NCBI GenBank assembly: GCA_954871525.1
Contig: OX940864.1
Span: forward strand, 7,992,001 to 8,056,000
Source of the DNA: Parietaria judaica
Taxonomy: Eukaryota > Streptophyta > Magnoliopsida > Rosales > Urticaceae
Direction: 5' to 3'
DNA: 64,000 nt
The notes under the pieces were generated by a model, which searched no databases, was not told the DNA's origin, and saw nothing but the letters and a program-made list of their open reading frames with translations. This document shows, in pieces, positions 11,660 to 21,829 of this stretch (the stretch's first letter is position 1; each line of letters begins with the position of its first letter). Both the position numbers and the translations under genes were made by a program.

Positions 11660-12003
11660 TGATGTAGAGCGTGATATAGGAAGAAGAAAGCGCTATGAGT
11701 CAAGCAATAAAGCTCAGATCTTTCATTCAAAAAATTAATAATCGATTACACATCTGTTTCATCGATTAAATACTCGAAGGTTTAAACCCTAACTACTTGC
11801 TATTTAAACGCTAACCGGAACAACTAATAAGACGAAATTGTCAAATAAATAAAGCAACTAAAATCAGCAACAAATAAATAAAACAATAATAACTAAAACA
11901 AATAAAATAATGCTTTAATAAATGGGAATTGCATCCTCCATGTATGTACGTAGACTTCATAAGGATGAGAAGGTTGGCTTGCATGCTCCATGCCACCGCA
12001 TCA
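11660..12003 (-). repeat. 3' LTR of the gypsy element
   Basis: 344 bp, TG...CA ends, direct repeat of 13953-14296. The element's ORF reads into it before stopping at 11841. Confidence 0.92.
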
Positions 12004-13913
12004 TTCTCCCGGGGGTCGAGAAAATTCGTCCTCGAATTTGCCGGTAAGTCATCGTCGGGATTATCGCCCGTATAAAGGCGGAGATGCTTTACGTTGAATA
12101 CGTCAGTCGTGCGAATGTGACTCGGAAGCTTCAAGCGGTAGGCGTTAGGAACGAAATCAATCCGGTATTGAATGGCTCGAAGTGGAGGGAGTTCGGCAGG
12201 GAGTTCCGGTGGGAGAACGACACTAAATTCATCGAGGAGGGGCTGTATCTTCGGTGGGACCGGGTGAATATCAGAGACAGGCTTGCCGAGGAGGGCATAT
12301 ACGATGCCGCTTTGTGAAGTTTCCGCATCAAAATCAGACCTGTTAAGCAGCGACATCGTAGGTCGACGAGCAGGGGCTATCATGGGATTAGAAGGGAGAA
12401 GAACTATCTTTTTTCCACCAAAGTCAAACCTGTACGTGTTTGACAACCCATCATGGATTGAGTGGCGATCAAATTGCCAAGGACGACCCAAAAGTAGATG
12501 GCATGCGTCCATCGCAACCACGTCACACATAACTTCATCGCGGTATGGCGTTCCGATTGAGAACTTCACTAATGCCCGTTGTGAAACGGTAATATCGGTG
12601 CCGTTTTGAAGCCACGCCAACTTGTACGGTTTTGGGTGTTGTTCCGTTGCGAGACCCAATTTCGTGATGACTTCTTCGGCGACGATGTTCTCGCAACTAC
12701 CCGAATCGATAACAACACGGCATACTTTTTCACCGATTGTGCAAGATGATTGAAAAATGGTGTTACGTAACCAATCATCATCTCGATTTTCTTGAGGTAG
12801 AAAATTCCGGCGAATCACAAGTGCATGACCCACGTCACCCGCAACCTCAATGACATCGTTGGGTTCTTGAACATCCTCGTCATAAACCGGGTCGCCAAAA
12901 AGTTCAAGTGCGTCTTCGGCTAGTAAACCACGACGCTGATTTTGTGGGCAATTATTACGACGGTGGCCCGGTTCGCCACAGCCGAAACAACAAATACCGC
13001 CACCCACGGCGGGGGACTGGGCTGCGTTTACACCGGGGATAGGCGGAACGGGCGCAATCTGTGCTCGTGGGGGAGCTGTAGGAGCTGCTCGGGGCTGTTG
13101 TGCATTCGGCGAAGCCACGTTGTACGGACATCGAGATTGTTGTCTTTCGATGGCTAGAGCGCGCTGATGAGCCTCAGAAACTGTGATCGGATCGAACATG
13201 TTTAACACATCTCGGATAGGGGTACGTAGACCTCCAATGTACCGGGAAACGGTTTGGTCCGCTGTCTCAGCGATGTCGTTTCGTGCCAATAACATAAAAA
13301 AATCTGTCGAATAGTCGGTCACAGACCTCGAGCCTTGGTGAAGATTCTGCAAACTTTGATAGAGCGTGCGCATATAATTGTACGGCAAGAACGCGGTACG
13401 CATATGTTTTTTCATTTTCTCCCAATCTGAAATTTTTGGCTTACCGGCTCTGGCGCGTTGCGTCTTTGACTGCGTCCACCATGCAGCCGCGCGGCCACGA
13501 AAACGCGTTGCGACGAGCGATGCTCGTCGGTTTTCGGGGACCGCTTTGAAGTCCAAGACTTCATCGACCGATGTGATCCAGTCGAGGAATTGCTCGGCAT
13601 TGACGTTGCCGTAGAACTCCGGGATCTCCATCTTGAACGCCGATTCCCAACGTGTATCACCATCAACATCTCCTGCGCGCGGACGAACCGGGGGCTGGGG
13701 AACGAAATTCGGTGCGAAAGGGTTATCGTCGTCATGGTTGGGTTCGTCAAAGGGGACCGGCTGCGCTTCGGGTCGCTGTTGCATAAGCGCTTCGACGGAG
13801 CGGGTTAGGGCCTCCAACTGTTGACGGAATCCGGCGAATTCTACGCGTCTATAAACGTCTCCCAGATCAGCATCACGATCGGGCAGTCCTCCACGTCGGC
13901 CACGGCGCGCCAT
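11841..13913 (-). CDS. Gag-protease ORF fused in frame to the C-terminus of pol (gypsy, internally deleted)
   Basis: 690 aa. Residues about 30-70 form an N-terminal coiled-coil-like region and about 90-240 a Retrotrans_gag capsid domain. Residues 309-322 are a CCHC zinc knuckle (CFGCGEPGHRRNNC), and 400-480 a retropepsin-like domain with the catalytic triplet DSG at 403-405. Residues 555-589 are the linker that normally precedes reverse transcriptase (LPPLRAIQYRIDFVP). This joins directly to AYRLKLPSHIRTTDVFNVKH (from about 590), the very C-terminus of gypsy pol after integrase. The RT, RNase H and integrase core are thus deleted, yet the frame stays open, and it runs on into the 3' LTR. It may still make capsid and protease. 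Start chosen at the first Met after the primer-binding site. Confidence 0.85.
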   Translation of the reverse strand: MARRGRRGGLPDRDADLGDVYRRVEFAGFRQQLEALTRSVEALMQQRPEAQPVPFDEPNHDDDNPFAPNFVPQPPVRPRAGDVDGDTRWESAFKMEIPEFYGNVNAEQFLDWITSVDEVLDFKAVPENRRASLVATRFRGRAAAWWTQSKTQRARAGKPKISDWEKMKKHMRTAFLPYNYMRTLYQSLQNLHQGSRSVTDYSTDFFMLLARNDIAETADQTVSRYIGGLRTPIRDVLNMFDPITVSEAHQRALAIERQQSRCPYNVASPNAQQPRAAPTAPPRAQIAPVPPIPGVNAAQSPAVGGGICCFGCGEPGHRRNNCPQNQRRGLLAEDALELFGDPVYDEDVQEPNDVIEVAGDVGHALVIRRNFLPQENRDDDWLRNTIFQSSCTIGEKVCRVVIDSGSCENIVAEEVITKLGLATEQHPKPYKLAWLQNGTDITVSQRALVKFSIGTPYRDEVMCDVVAMDACHLLLGRPWQFDRHSIHDGLSNTYRFDFGGKKIVLLPSNPMIAPARRPTMSLLNRSDFDAETSQSGIVYALLGKPVSDIHPVPPKIQPLLDEFSVVLPPELPAELPPLRAIQYRIDFVPNAYRLKLPSHIRTTDVFNVKHLRLYTGDNPDDDLPANSRTNFLDPRENDAVAWSMQANLLILMKSTYIHGGCNSHLLKHYFICFSYYCFIYLLLILVALFI

Positions 13914-13937
13914 AGCAATTGTGCGGGCGATCGGAAA

Positions 13938-13950
13938 GGCTCTGATACCA
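13938..13950 (-). other. Primer-binding site (initiator tRNA-Met) of the gypsy element
   Basis: TGGTATCAGAGCC on minus, 2 nt from the 5' LTR. Confidence 0.9.
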
Positions 13951-13952
13951 AC

Positions 13953-14296
13953 TGATGTAAAGCGTTATATAGGAAGAAGAAAGCGCTATGAGTCAAGCAA
14001 TAAAGCTCTGATCTTTCATTCAAAAAATTAATAATCGATTACACCTCTGTTTCATCGATTAAATACTCGAAGGTTAAAACCCTAACTACTTGCTATTTAA
14101 ACGCTAACCTGAACAACTAATAAGACGAAATTGTCAAATAAATAAAGCAACTAAAATCAGCAACAAATAAATAAAACAATAATAACTAAAACAAATAAAA
14201 TAATGCTTTAATAAATGGGAATTGCATCCTCCATGTATGTACGTAGACTTCATCAAGATGAGAAGGTTGGCTTGCATGCTCCATGCCACCGCATCA
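13953..14296 (-). repeat. 5' LTR of the gypsy element
   Basis: 344 bp, TGATG...CATCA, followed by the TSD CAAAC and then the rest of OMT-A exon 2. Confidence 0.92.
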
Positions 14297-14709
14297 CAAA
14301 CCCGCCACCACGTGAGGCAAGTCGTAAACGACGCACTTCATCGCCGGAAACTCCGCCGCCACAACCCTCGATAGAGTTCCGATGCCGCCGCCGACGTCCA
14401 CGAGCAACCTCGCTCCCTCGAACACTCGCCTCAGCTCCAGCGTCCCCACCAACGCTCTCGCCACAATCTGGCTGTCACTAGCCATTCGGCCGGCGAACGC
14501 ACGCAAGTAAGCGTTGTCGGCGCGTCCGTAGTCCCAGAAATTGGCGCCGTGCGTGGCGGCGAAAGCCGTGCCGGAGTCTTCGCTCGGGAACCAAGCGCTC
14601 AGGTGCTGCCACGACTCCATCATTGCCGTGCTCGCAGCCTGCGAAGATCAAGGAAGAGAGTACATGAATTATGGGAGAAGAACAAAAGCTAGTATTGCAT
14701 TTAATCTAT

Positions 14710-14985
14710 GGAGCAAGGAACAAAAGTTACGGGTTCGATCCTGACCATAGGCGACTAAGGCGGGCGTTTTGGGCCCCTAAATATAAAAGGCCTATTATAT
14801 ATATAATATTTTATATGTAATATAAATATGAAGAAAAGGCCTATTATATATATAATATTTTATATCTAATATAAATATGAAGAAAGGAAATATTAGACTA
14901 ATTTTTAAGGTCTAAAAAATCTACTAAGCATAAAGCCTCCAACAAAATTCGACAAATTTAGGACCGTCTTACAGAGTTACAATGG
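14710..14985. mobile_element. Unclassified inserted element in intron 1, shared with OMT-B (28672-28905)
   Basis: Between conserved intron ends, OMT-A and OMT-B share GGGTTCGATCCTGACCATAG, a GGGCCCCTAAATATAAAAGG segment and a right part ending GGACCGTCTTACAG. OMT-D intron 1 runs straight from AAATCTATG to AATCAATATAAAAGAG without it. GGTTCGATCC resembles a tRNA B box (SINE-like), while GGGCCC/GGACCGTCTTACAG resembles hAT ends. AGTTAC flanks both sides. Class not decided. Confidence 0.5.
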
Positions 14986-15447
14986 TCAATACAAAAGAGT
15001 TTTTCAATACTTTTATGTCGTGATTTTCAATTATTATACCGATACCACTGGCGGAGACGCGCCCGGGGAGCTTTTCTTGAGGAGGAGCCTCGACTCGGCG
15101 GTGAGCACGTAGGTGCACTCACCGCCTGTCGGTGTCATTTCGGTACTGAAGAGGCCTGAATGGGCCAGCAGGCGCATGAGGCGCGCCACGTTTTGGGCTT
15201 TGGACGGGTGGATAGGCAGAGCGGCAGCGATCTGAGCAGCGGTGACGGGCTGGCCATGGCTGTGGATGACGTCAGCGACACCAAGCTGGACTGCCCACTT
15301 CAATGCCATCGAGTTTATGAAGCTGAAGCTCAGGTTCTGAAGCTTGGCCTGTGCTTTGAGCTCGAGTTGTTCATTCGAGAGTTTCTCCATTGCTTTGTCT
15401 TTGTTAATTATGAGATGGGAATAGTCTAATCTCTACCATGCAATGCA

Positions 15448-15455
15448 TTTTTATA
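15448..15455 (-). promoter_or_regulatory. TATA box of OMT-A
   Basis: TATAAAAA on minus, about 60 bp upstream of the ATG. The equivalent motif is TATAAAT in OMT-B and OMT-D. Confidence 0.6.
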
Positions 15456-15513
15456 AGGGCACGGCTTATTTATTTCGTGGCAAATATAAAAAGAAAGTTA
15501 ATACTAAAATATA

Positions 15514-16695
15514 GAGGGTTAATGACCGCGAAAATATCTAAAGTTTGGTCAAAGAACCCTTTGTGTACCTAAAGTCTAAAAGTGGTGGCAAAAATACTGA
15601 AAGCCATAGTTGGGGATAAGGTATAAAATTTTCCGAATATCCATCGGCATGCCGACCGAAATTCTTTTTTCGAGGAAATGCGAAACGAAAACTTGCGGTT
15701 ATCTCTGTTGTTTTACCATTTTTCGTGAAACTCCTGTGGCATGCCCATTTTCCTGCCCTATATCATTTTTGTGATGGAAAACGTGCAAAAGTGGTGCGAA
15801 TTTCCCTAAAAAATTAAAATTTCATGGCAAAAATACCAATTAAACTTTCGGCAAAAATAATTATGTTTGCCCACCCCACCCCACCACCGCCGGTCAGACG
15901 GCGGTGTGCGAGTAGTGGTGTATTTGTGTGAGTCCTCTCTCATCCACAAAATCCTATAACCCAAATCCCAATTCTATGGAATATAAACCATTCCAAACTC
16001 TTGTAATTTAGCAATGTGGGACTCTTTGGTATTCAACTAATCTTATACACTTCATTTCAACTACATATTCACTTTAACAACAATTATGTCTTGTATTTAT
16101 TAAATATGTAGTTTTAAACCTATATAAATATCTTACCTAAATACTCAAAAATATTTTCCATAATATCCGTCGAAAACCCCATCGGCATGCGGTATGCCCA
16201 TAGAAAATATGCGGTATTTTCGGCATGCGGCATGCCCTTTTTTCCGATTTGCCCATCGGCATGCCCATCGACAAATGATATATCAGTAGAATGGAGATTG
16301 CGAAACGAGCGACATTTTAAACCTTGGTTGAGGAGTTGACCACTCCATTCTCGTGAAGCAGTTAACTTACCCGTTAACTCTGGCCACGTGGACAAACGTG
16401 GGTTACTGACATAGCAATTTTTTGCCACGTGGACGAGCCCAAATCAGCCTCGTTTACGACAAAACAACGAATTGAACCCCTAAATATTGTGCTCGTCCAC
16501 GTGGCAACAAATTGCTATGTCAGCAACCCACGTTTGTCCACGTGGCCAGAGTTAACGGGTATGTTAGCTGCGTTACGAGAATGGAGTGGTCAATGCTCCA
16601 AATGTAATTTTAGGTACTTTTGCCACCACTTTTAAACTTTAGGTACACAAAAGGTTCTTTAAATAAATTTTGGATATTTTTACCGTCATTAACCC
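15514..16695. mobile_element. Foldback MULE-like element upstream of OMT-A (family F, copy 1)
   Basis: The ends GAGGGTTAATGACCGCGAAAA and ACCGTCATTAACCC are inverted, and the arms continue inward for well over 100 bp. They are flanked by an exact 10-bp duplication CTAAAATATA (15504-15513, 16696-16705). Units B (about 29409) and D (about 61000) keep the empty site ACTAAAATCTAGTATATTCG. The arms hold inverted copies of GTTAACTCTGGCCACGTGG around 16370 and 16545. The left arm is interrupted by a 710-bp hAT element. No transposase. Confidence 0.8.
15617..16326. mobile_element. hAT-type element (family 1, copy 3) nested in the foldback element
   Basis: The ends TAAGGTATAAAATTTTCCG and (reverse complement) CAAGGTTTAAAATGTCGC are related to CAAGGTTCAAAATGCCG of the 9797 copy. 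The flanks GTTGGGGA (15609-15616) and GTTGAGGA (16327-16334) are an 8-bp duplication with one mismatch. The related foldback element at 35070 reads straight through the insertion point. The interior repeats CGGCATGCC motifs, especially at 16180-16270. Confidence 0.7.
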
Positions 16696-16705
16696 CTAAA
16701 ATATA

Positions 16706-19310
16706 CTATATTCATAGATCTTTTGAGTAAAGTTTATGTATGTTTTAAACGAGTGGTTGAAACTTGAATGTCCATTATTATCATTTCGATGTGATATAAT
16801 TTTTGGAGTTATTAAAAATGGAGTGGTATAGAGCTAATTTAAAAAAAAAAATTGAGACAAAAGTGTAAAGTTCACTCTTTTTTTTTGATGGATTGGTAGA
16901 CCTCATCCACTTGTTTATTAGTTTTTTTTTTTTACTGTTTTCGTTAGTGATGACGTCAACGCAAGTCAAACAAATAAACGCAAACAATCAATTCTACAAA
17001 ATAAACATGGCTATAAAAATAGATTCTAGGAACTTCAACAACGCAAATTCTTATTTTGCTTCTCACTTTCTCTCTTAAATACCCAATTCATCTCCTCATA
17101 AATAGCATCGCGATTTGTGTTGTTGACATCATCACTGACAAAAAATAAAAAAAATAAAAATAGCGGAAATGTGAATAAGGTCTATTGATTCGCCAAGGAG
17201 ATAAATTTGAATACTTTTGCCATAGTTTTTAAATTAAGTCCACGTCGTCTAATTTTCAAATAATTTGGATACTTTTATCGTTAATAACCTTAATTTTTTA
17301 GAACACATGTTATTGGCTAAGATCATTATTTGAATACTCTATATATACTGATGAGGTACGTAGTCTATTACTACCAGTACCAGACCAAGCTTAGTGTCTG
17401 ACGTGGATTCCTTATATATATGTTTGTCGTCTTGTCTTGTGGATTCTATGTAGGGGTGAAGCGGGTATTAATATTTGAAAAATAATAGACTGAATTTCGC
17501 ATTTTAATATTTTTATAATGAAATCTGAATGCTTTATTTTTTAAGAAGACAACCGCATTTACCGTATAATCGGTATACGTAATGGCGCTTTTGTCATCTA
17601 CCTTATCTACCGAATGCTTTTGTCCTCTCTTGACTTCTCAGGCTTGCGAATGGACGGTGCCGTGTTTGACCTCGTTCCCAGATTCGTGAACTCTTCTCTC
17701 TCTGTCTTTGAGCCATTGTTCTCGTTTCGCAAGTACTCGACATCGTGTGAGTTGCGACTGAGTATACCGAATCTTGCCATCTTCATTGCATTGATTCTCG
17801 TTGTTGGTTTGTGAGACATGCAATTTTGTTTGGATTTTAAATTTTAGCTTCCATTTTCTGTATTTTCTAGAAACTTTATTTTTTGAAATATGCGAGAAAG
17901 GTGTTTCAATAAATACCGCAGTGGACTGATTAATCGATATCAACAAGTAGTTGTCTATTTGAGTATGGTTGTATATGTATACAATCGTGTATACATCATA
18001 AGTATATCTATACAATCGTGGACTAACAGCTTTTAACAGAATCTGTTTCGGTAACATCATCTTCCGAGGGGCCGCAGAGGAGGGAGATAATGGTGACGTG
18101 GAGATATGGCTGACTGACTCACATTTAGCAAATATTTTTTTTAAGTCATTTTGATATATTTTCATATTTAAAGTTTGACTAGTTTTCATTTAGAGAGAGT
18201 TAAAATTACAATGAATTACATTTGTTTTAGATGAAAATAGCAACAAAAACGGATTTTTATTTAGAGTTGGAAAAAAATTTCGCCCCCCCTATTCTGAAAT
18301 CATGGATCTGCCACAGGGTATACGGTTTCGGTTGTGAAAATCTCGGTTTTTTATACCATATTTACTGCTTCTAAGATACACTACACATAACTGTTATATA
18401 GAAAATAATTAAATCCCAAAATTCATCAATAACATTGATATAATTCTTACAACAATGGCGGAGCCATTCATGCATGAGTGCATGCATGTGCATACACTAA
18501 ACTTTCAAATATATTTTCCACTAACACTTGTGTTTGTTACAAGGAATTGGATGAGTTAAATATTGTGTTCCTATAGTGAAAGAAACCCTCATCCATAGGT
18601 AAATTACACCTAGTAATTATAGCGATAGCTAGCTTGTTTTTTTTTTTAATCTCACGTTATATATAATATATATATATATATATAATCATTATAGTATTAA
18701 AGGAATTAGACGCGAAAGTATTTATCTTATTGATTTTTATAAAGTTAAACACTAATTAAATTTTAATAGAGAAAAGATTCATGTCATTACTTTGGTGCAA
18801 TTTAATATTTATGTTAAATTTTTAATGGTGAATGTAATAAATTGCACCAAAACTAATAATAAGAGTATTTTCGTAGCCAAAAAATAAACAAAAATAAACA
18901 TAAATACTTGATGCACAACGTCATGAACACTACTTAGGCCACAAATTTCTCTAAGTGTTTTTTTTTTCTTGGATAATTGCTTAACTGATATCAAGTTAAT
19001 GAACATGTAAAAAAGTTAATATAGAAAGAATTATTCTAATGTCTCGTTTATTACTTGTCTTGTTAAAAATATAATTTTACTAAAATTTAAGGTTCAATTG
19101 TAATCGTTTATGAGTGGTTCGTCTGAGTTTCAAAGCTGGATAGCCACTGTCTTACAAGCCCTTACAACATTGAAGTAAGAATTAATAACTCAAAAAATAC
19201 TAATAAAAGTTATCATCCAATACTACACAATAAATATACAAGTATTGTCAAAAAATAATCGGACAAAGGAATGACATAAATACTATTTTTGACATTGTGA
19301 TAAACATGAC
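16706..19310. other. AT-rich spacer with decayed MITEs, no supported gene
   Basis: 16706-16830 is still the OMT-A upstream block. At about 16945-17141 an imperfect inverted repeat (AGTGATGACGTCAACGCAAGTC and GACATCATCACTGAC) marks a small MITE; a related copy is at about 59247. From 17452 (TAGGGGTGAAGCGGGTATTA) a hAT-like sequence rich in ACCGCATT/CGGTA resembles 35612-36140, but its far end was not found. The small open frames at 17607-17819 match nothing I recognise. 18439-18640 begins CAATGGCGGAGCCATTC, a common plant-repeat style. Confidence 0.5.
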
Positions 19311-20239
19311 TTAATTTCAGGGGTAAATTTGACTTAAATTTTTTTAAAAAGTCCATTTTAGAAATTATGAAAACTTGGATTCTATTGAGGAAATAGATCG
19401 TGTTTTGGAGTCTATAAAGTGAACTTCTCCTAATTTATTTACTTATGCCGCAATACAAAAAATAATATTTTATGAAAGTTAACGATTTGGTACTAACGGC
19501 AAAAATAATTTTTTAACATTTTAATACTTTTATTCTAAAAAATAATATTTAGAATATGCCATAAACTTTAAAGACTTTAAGGTACTTTTGCCTGTATATT
19601 CCTTATATAATATCCTTGTGAAACTCATATTAAACATTGTAACTTTATAATGTACGTGATTTTATTGTTGAATAAAATTTTCAAGTAAGAGCCTTTCAAA
19701 GTAAAATATTATTAAACATATTGCAAATATATGTTAATGATCAATCCCTTTATTTTCTAAAATTAATAACGATGATTTAGTGGTAGAGATTCATATGGTT
19801 TCGGAACTCATTTTTAGTGGAACTCAAGTAGATGACTTTTTTTTTTTGATAAACGTACTTGAATTAATCAAAAGGGATATCGTATCATCCTTTTGGATAG
19901 AGTTTACGAGCCACAGAGGGCTCTCATTTGACCAAAAATAGAGTGTTAACCAAGAGAGACGGGATTTGGCGATACAATTCGCCACCCCATTACAAGTTCT
20001 AAGAACCCACCGAAACCCCCTGTAAGTCAGTCGTACTAGCTAACTGTGTGATACCCGAAATTATCGGCCCTTGTTTACAATTAAGATGATTAAAAGTTTA
20101 AAACACAATAATAATATTTCTCACTATTCACAATAATGTTGAATGATTGCGTTCAAAAGATCTTCACTATTACATCGAATCTCTTTCCCTGCCACCATGT
20201 CCACTTTTGTCGTCCACTTTCTTTAACTATTCGTATACT
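19311..20239. repeat. Far-downstream flank of unit B (paralogous to 3085-3540 and 5154-5466)
   Basis: Aligned noncoding segment that begins inside a copy of the 2798 MITE. It carries the empty sites for the Pack-MULE (about 19702-19721) and for the hAT copy at 5467 (about 20229-20240). A 5'-truncated LINE tail has been inserted in this copy only. Confidence 0.7.
19833..20090 (-). mobile_element. 5'-truncated LINE, 3' end only
   Basis: A T run (A tail on minus) at about 19839-19849 is followed by sequence matching the 3' part of the larger LINE at 31717. Shared stretches include ATTACAAGTTCTA(A/G)(A/G) and ATCGGCCCTTGT(T/A)(T/C)ACAA. The paralogous flank at about 5258-5290 lacks it. About 250 bp, noncoding. 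Confidence 0.7.
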
Positions 20240-21283
20240 TTGTACTGTAGCCTGATTTAAAACGTTTCTTTATGGAACAACTTTTAAATGATCAAGTTTT
20301 TTGCTCTTCGTTTGATGTAGAATTTGTATTTTCCAGAATTTTATATTAGTATGTTCGATTAGTTTGGAGGAGCGGTTTAACGAGCGTAGTTCTAGAATCC
20401 GAAGAGCATTGATGGAGCTACACACGCTTCTGCGTTTGCACGTGCTCCAGCTCAAGTGAGGCAAATTTTATAATGGAGTACGTTGAAATTTTCAAGACAT
20501 TTCCTATTATTTATATACTTTTTTTTCATGATTCTTTTATAAGAAGCTTAGATATGATTTTTTTACTTTGTTATTTTTCTTGATATATTACATAACACGA
20601 TATATAACGTTTAAATTATTGAATGAGATCAGAAAATTGTTCGCACATTTGCTCATTCAAATAATGGATTTTTGACCCACTTATAGAAATATGAACACAT
20701 AAATAAAATATTGAAAGTTAGATGACGTTTAAATTAAGTCGGCAATATCTATAATAGTAATATAGTGCTTCGTCTGAACCGGAAGGTTGACCCCGCCACT
20801 GCCAAAGAGTAATCCGTTGTTGCAAGTGAGTGCCTACGGGCTACGGCAGACTCCATGTGTATGTTGCACTACATTTGTGGGCGCGTGGGGCTTGTTGGGA
20901 GCTGAAACTGCTTTCCCGATAAGCCCAAAATAAGGCGAAACCAGAAGGTGTTGACCTTAGCGTAAATGACTGACTTGCCAACCTGAGGCTTGAATGTATA
21001 TTCCCTAATAGTAGTACAATGTTTAAGATGTAATATAAGAAATTTCCAACTTGATTTCGTAATAACGTTTTGAGTTACTACATTTCACGATTTCGACCCG
21101 TGTTAAGTGAGTTTCAAGCATTTTTATGTTTTTTTCCTTGTTATTTTATTATCTTTTTTTTACATTTTTTTTTGGGGGTTAATTAGTCTATTATAGCCAC
21201 ATTTATCACCACTAGAAATGAATGATAGTTTTTGAGGTTTTTTATTATTATTATTTTATCTCATAATTTGTGTACTAGAGAAC
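20240..21283. repeat. Downstream block of OMT unit B (paralogous to 7845-9111)
   Basis: Aligns with the unit A block throughout and with unit D near 55200-55640 (TGTACTAGAGAA at 21271 and about 55638). Its continuation is split from OMT-B exon 3 by the copia element and resumes at 26701. Confidence 0.7.
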
Positions 21284-21829
21284 TGTTGGATCCCAATTCA
21301 CGGATCTGCAAAGAACACGAATAACACCAAAAGAAATCGAACAGGAAAAATAAAGGACACAAACTTTTGGGAGAAGAAATTCTCTTGATTAAATCGAAGG
21401 CTAAATACAAGGAGATAAACTCGAAATTCTAATGGACTCAACACATTACAAAGTGTTCATGCTAGGTATATTTATAGCCTCACATAGGCGAAACCCTAGC
21501 TAACCAAATCGCACAAAATCAGGAAACTACCCTAAATAATCTCGCCGAATCTTTGACTTGATTTACTTGCTCCTCAAGCTACGCGTCTTCCTTTCTGGGT
21601 AGAGTTTCCTTTTCCTGCCCGGACAGTCTCTCTGTCCCCGAGCTGACCTGCTCGTATGCTCCGGGCTGAGCTTGCCTTCTATCCGGACACTCTGCTCGTG
21701 TTCACCCGAGCTGGACTGAACGGCTGTTCGTCTTCTGTTCTGGTCGGTACCCGGGCTGACTCCTCGCAAGTGTTTCTGCCCGTCCTGGGTTCTGGTCGTC
21801 ACCCGGACTAAGTCAAGCTTAAGCTCACA
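21284..21829 (-). repeat. 3' LTR of the copia element
   Basis: 546 bp. A TATA-like TATATTTATAG at 21477-21487 is on the opposite strand; on minus it reads CTATAAATATA. Confidence 0.93.

Larger units (their letters stand above)
11660..14296 (-). mobile_element. Internally deleted Ty3/gypsy LTR retrotransposon inserted in OMT-A exon 2
   Basis: Two 344-bp LTRs (11660-12003 and 13953-14296) begin TGATG and end CATCA and are flanked by a perfect 5-bp TSD CAAAC (11655-11659, 14297-14301). The primer-binding site TGGTATCAGAGCC (initiator tRNA-Met) lies 2 nt inside the right LTR; a purine-rich tract GGGAGAA abuts the left LTR. The element is therefore in minus orientation, the same as the OMT. The LTRs differ at about 8 of 344 positions, so this is the oldest of the three LTR-pair insertions here. 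One 690-codon ORF remains; reverse transcriptase, RNase H and most of integrase are gone, so movement would need proteins in trans. Confidence 0.95.
9112..15390 (-). pseudogene. OMT-A: O-methyltransferase gene disrupted by an LTR retrotransposon in exon 2
   Basis: Class II plant small-molecule O-methyltransferase (SAM-dependent, flavonoid/phenolic type, presumably cytosolic). Exons on minus: exon 1 15040-15390 (117 codons, dimerisation domain with FSFINSMALKWAVQLGVADV), exon 2 14302-14638 plus 11577-11659 (140 codons once the insertion is removed; SAM motif LVDVGGGIGTLS), exon 3 9112-9420 (catalytic HDW, then KERSEKE, stop). Both introns are phase 0 with GT/AG ends. A 2637-bp gypsy element (11660-14296, TSD CAAAC) sits in exon 2 after the VVAGL codons and puts a stop right at its edge, so translation would end near residue 231, before the catalytic His. 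Exon 3 also shows drift, for example DAVF where the sister copies have DAGF. Intron 2 (2.2 kb) is enlarged by a hAT element. OMT-D is a close homologue lacking all these insertions. Confidence 0.9.

Noticed and set aside
17607..17819. Overlapping small frames on both strands near 17.6-17.8 kb
   Set aside because: No recognisable motif, no splice context, and no counterpart in the sister units.
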